From CAYOHY01 sp964403885 (lineage in GTDB: Bacteria > Actinomycetota > Coriobacteriia > Anaerosomatales > PHET01), in assembly GCA_964403885.1 (NCBI GenBank), contig CAYOHY010000030.1, positions 1 through 24,008 of the forward strand: a stretch of 24,008 nucleotides of DNA, read 5' to 3'. The stretch's first letter is position 1, and the number at the start of each line of letters is the position of its first letter. Position numbers and translations under genes: made by a program. A model generated the notes under the pieces. It was given only the letters and a program-made list of their open reading frames with translations. It was not told where the DNA came from and ran no database searches. This document shows, in pieces, positions 23,045-24,008 of the stretch.

Positions 23045-23682
23045 CGCGTGGTGCCTTCCTCATCGGCGCTGCGCACCGCTGCGCAAAACGCTGCGATCTT
23101 CTCGGGATCCTTGATGCCGGGCGCGGATTCCACGCCCGAGGAGACGTCGACAGCGAACGGGCGCGTGACGCGCACGCATTCGGCGACGTTGGATGGTGAG
23201 AGCCCCCCGGCGATGAAGACAGGAGCCCACTCGGGGGTCGCGCCGACGGTGTGCCAGTCGAACGCTTGTGAGGTGCCGCCCGCTTTGCCGGTCACGTGTG
23301 TGTCGAGAAGAAGGGCGGCGGCGTGCCCCCGGTAGGGCTCCGCCCCCTCCCAACCGAAATCCGTGCCAACCGTGAGCACCTTGATGACCGGCACGCCGGC
23401 CGCATCGCACACGAGCGGAGTCTCGCGCCCGCACAGCTGCACGGCGGTGAGCCCGGCGACGCGCACTGCCTGCTCGACATACGCGGGGTCGGCGTCGACG
23501 AACACGCCCACGCGCGCCACCGGCGGTGGTACCGCGGCAGCGATCTGGGCCGCACGCTCGATGCTCACGCGCCGAGGAGACTCGGCGAACACGAGGCCGA
23601 TGGCGTCGGCGCCGCAGGCCACCGCGACCGCGGCGTCCTCGGGGCGCGTGATGCCACATATCTTGATGCGGGTCCTCGTCAC
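23041..23682 (-). CDS. trpF: Phosphoribosylanthranilate isomerase
   Basis: 213 residues, GTG start behind GAGAGG. It converts phosphoribosylanthranilate to the carboxyphenylamino-deoxyribulose phosphate in tryptophan synthesis. The general base is Cys9 in KICGITRPEDA, and the general acid is Asp179 in AVDVSSGVESAPGIKD, which also binds phosphate. VQLCGRE and FIAGGLSPSNV are the other conserved barrel ends. It overlaps trpB by four bases. The trpC and trpD genes are not seen; they may lie beyond the right edge. Confidence 0.96.
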   Translation of the reverse strand: MTRTRIKICGITRPEDAAVAVACGADAIGLVFAESPRRVSIERAAQIAAAVPPPVARVGVFVDADPAYVEQAVRVAGLTAVQLCGRETPLVCDAAGVPVIKVLTVGTDFGWEGAEPYRGHAAALLLDTHVTGKAGGTSQAFDWHTVGATPEWAPVFIAGGLSPSNVAECVRVTRPFAVDVSSGVESAPGIKDPEKIAAFCAAVRSADEEGTTR

Positions 23683-23700
23683 GAACGGATCCTCTCGGTG

Positions 23701-23734
23701 ATGGGGTGGCCGACGCGGCGGTCGGCCACCCCAT
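23701..23734 (-). terminator. Perfect 14-bp hairpin between trpB2 and trpF
   Basis: ATGGGGTGGCCGAC (23701-23714) and its exact complement (23721-23734) enclose a 6-nt loop, starting 12 nt after the trpB2 stop. There is no T run on the minus strand. It may be a partial terminator or an mRNA-stabilising hairpin within the trp cluster. Confidence 0.6.
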
Positions 23735-23746
23735 ACGCGAATCGTC

Positions 23747-24008
23747 TTACAGGTCGTCGCCGCACAGGGTGGCGCCGGCGGCGAAGTCGAAGTCCTTCAG
23801 CTCGCCCGCGTTGTACGCGGCATAGGCCGCCAGGTCGAAGTGACCGTGGCCGGACAGGTTGAACAGGATGCAGCGGTCCTCGCCCGCGGCCTGGGCGGCA
23901 AGCGCCTCGTCGATCGCCGCGCGGATCGCATGGCTCGACTCCGGCGCCGGCAAGATGCCCTCGGCGCGCGCGAACTGCACCGCGGCCTCGAAGCACTTGG
24001 TCTGGTCG
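23747..24008 (-). CDS. TrpB2-type tryptophan synthase beta-like protein, C-terminal part
   Basis: Only the last 86 residues are in the window; the gene enters from the right edge. The segment reads FARAEGILPAPESSHAIRAA, then LFNLSGHGHFDLAAY. The EGIxPAPESSHAI block and SGHGHFDLxAY are conserved in the TrpB2 branch (TIGR01415), whereas TrpB1 of this same cluster reads EGIIPAIESSHALA and SGRGDKD at the equivalent positions. TrpB2 proteins make tryptophan from indole or related reactions without strong contact to TrpA. It is followed by a 14-bp hairpin and then trpF. Confidence 0.85.
   Translation of the reverse strand, partial: DQTKCFEAAVQFARAEGILPAPESSHAIRAAIDEALAAQAAGEDRCILFNLSGHGHFDLAAYAAYNAGELKDFDFAAGATLCGDDL

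Noticed and set aside
1..24008. CRISPR arrays, insertion sequences or phage genes
   Set aside because: No regularly spaced repeats, transposase, recombinase or phage structural genes were found in the window.

Overview
This is a high-GC, densely coded stretch of chromosome, almost certainly from an actinobacterium. The pointers are a PdtaS/PdtaR-type kinase with an ANTAR-domain partner, an actinobacterial or Gram-positive type LexA box, many GTG starts and an encoded tRNA CCA end. A heterodisulfide-reductase subunit B, a DhnA-type class I aldolase and a TrpB2-type protein suggest an anaerobic lineage, perhaps of the Coriobacteriia type. The taxonomy is inference from gene content only.

Layout. 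Positions 1-482 hold the start of an hdrB-like gene (minus strand, cut by the window edge) with its promoter and a structured leader. Positions 683-1972 (plus) encode a CreD-like membrane protein. Positions 1985-3066 (minus) hold an Lrp/AsnC regulator coupled to a LysE-type exporter. Positions 3116-5102 (minus) hold a cytoplasmic HisKA_2 sensor kinase followed by an ANTAR response regulator. A 63-nt near-perfect inverted repeat and tRNA-Leu(CAA) follow. Positions 5467-9099 (minus) carry an L,D-transpeptidase, a short-chain dehydrogenase and an MFS transporter. Positions 9250-11325 (plus) encode a UvrD-type helicase behind two LexA boxes. Positions 11345-15539 (minus) form a tight cluster accD-accA-pfkA-class II aldolase-LOG protein. 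Positions 15658-16599 (minus) encode a class I aldolase. Positions 16743-18400 (minus) hold a dCache/HAMP sensor with no output domain, overlapping a GNAT gene. Positions 18486-20093 (minus) encode glutamine-dependent NAD synthase. Positions 20351-20968 (plus) encode a secreted NlpC/P60-like hydrolase. From 21028 to the right edge (minus) lies a tryptophan cluster: trpB2 (partial), trpF, trpB, trpA.

Most interesting point. The hdrB leader carries two 5-bp hairpins, each with a six-base loop having A at position 1 and G at position 4. A 12-nt linker separates them. The 3' arm of the second hairpin is also the 5' end of an intrinsic terminator that ends in six T. This is the architecture of an ANTAR antitermination target. 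The only ANTAR protein and its likely kinase in the window are encoded less than 3 kb away. The sequence therefore proposes a complete kinase, ANTAR regulator and RNA switch circuit controlling a heterodisulfide-reductase-type redox gene.

Other points: two exact CGAAC-N4-GTTCG boxes at the helicase gene, an apparently leaderless kinase transcript, a sensor protein that ends after HAMP, and two different TrpB-type genes in one locus.
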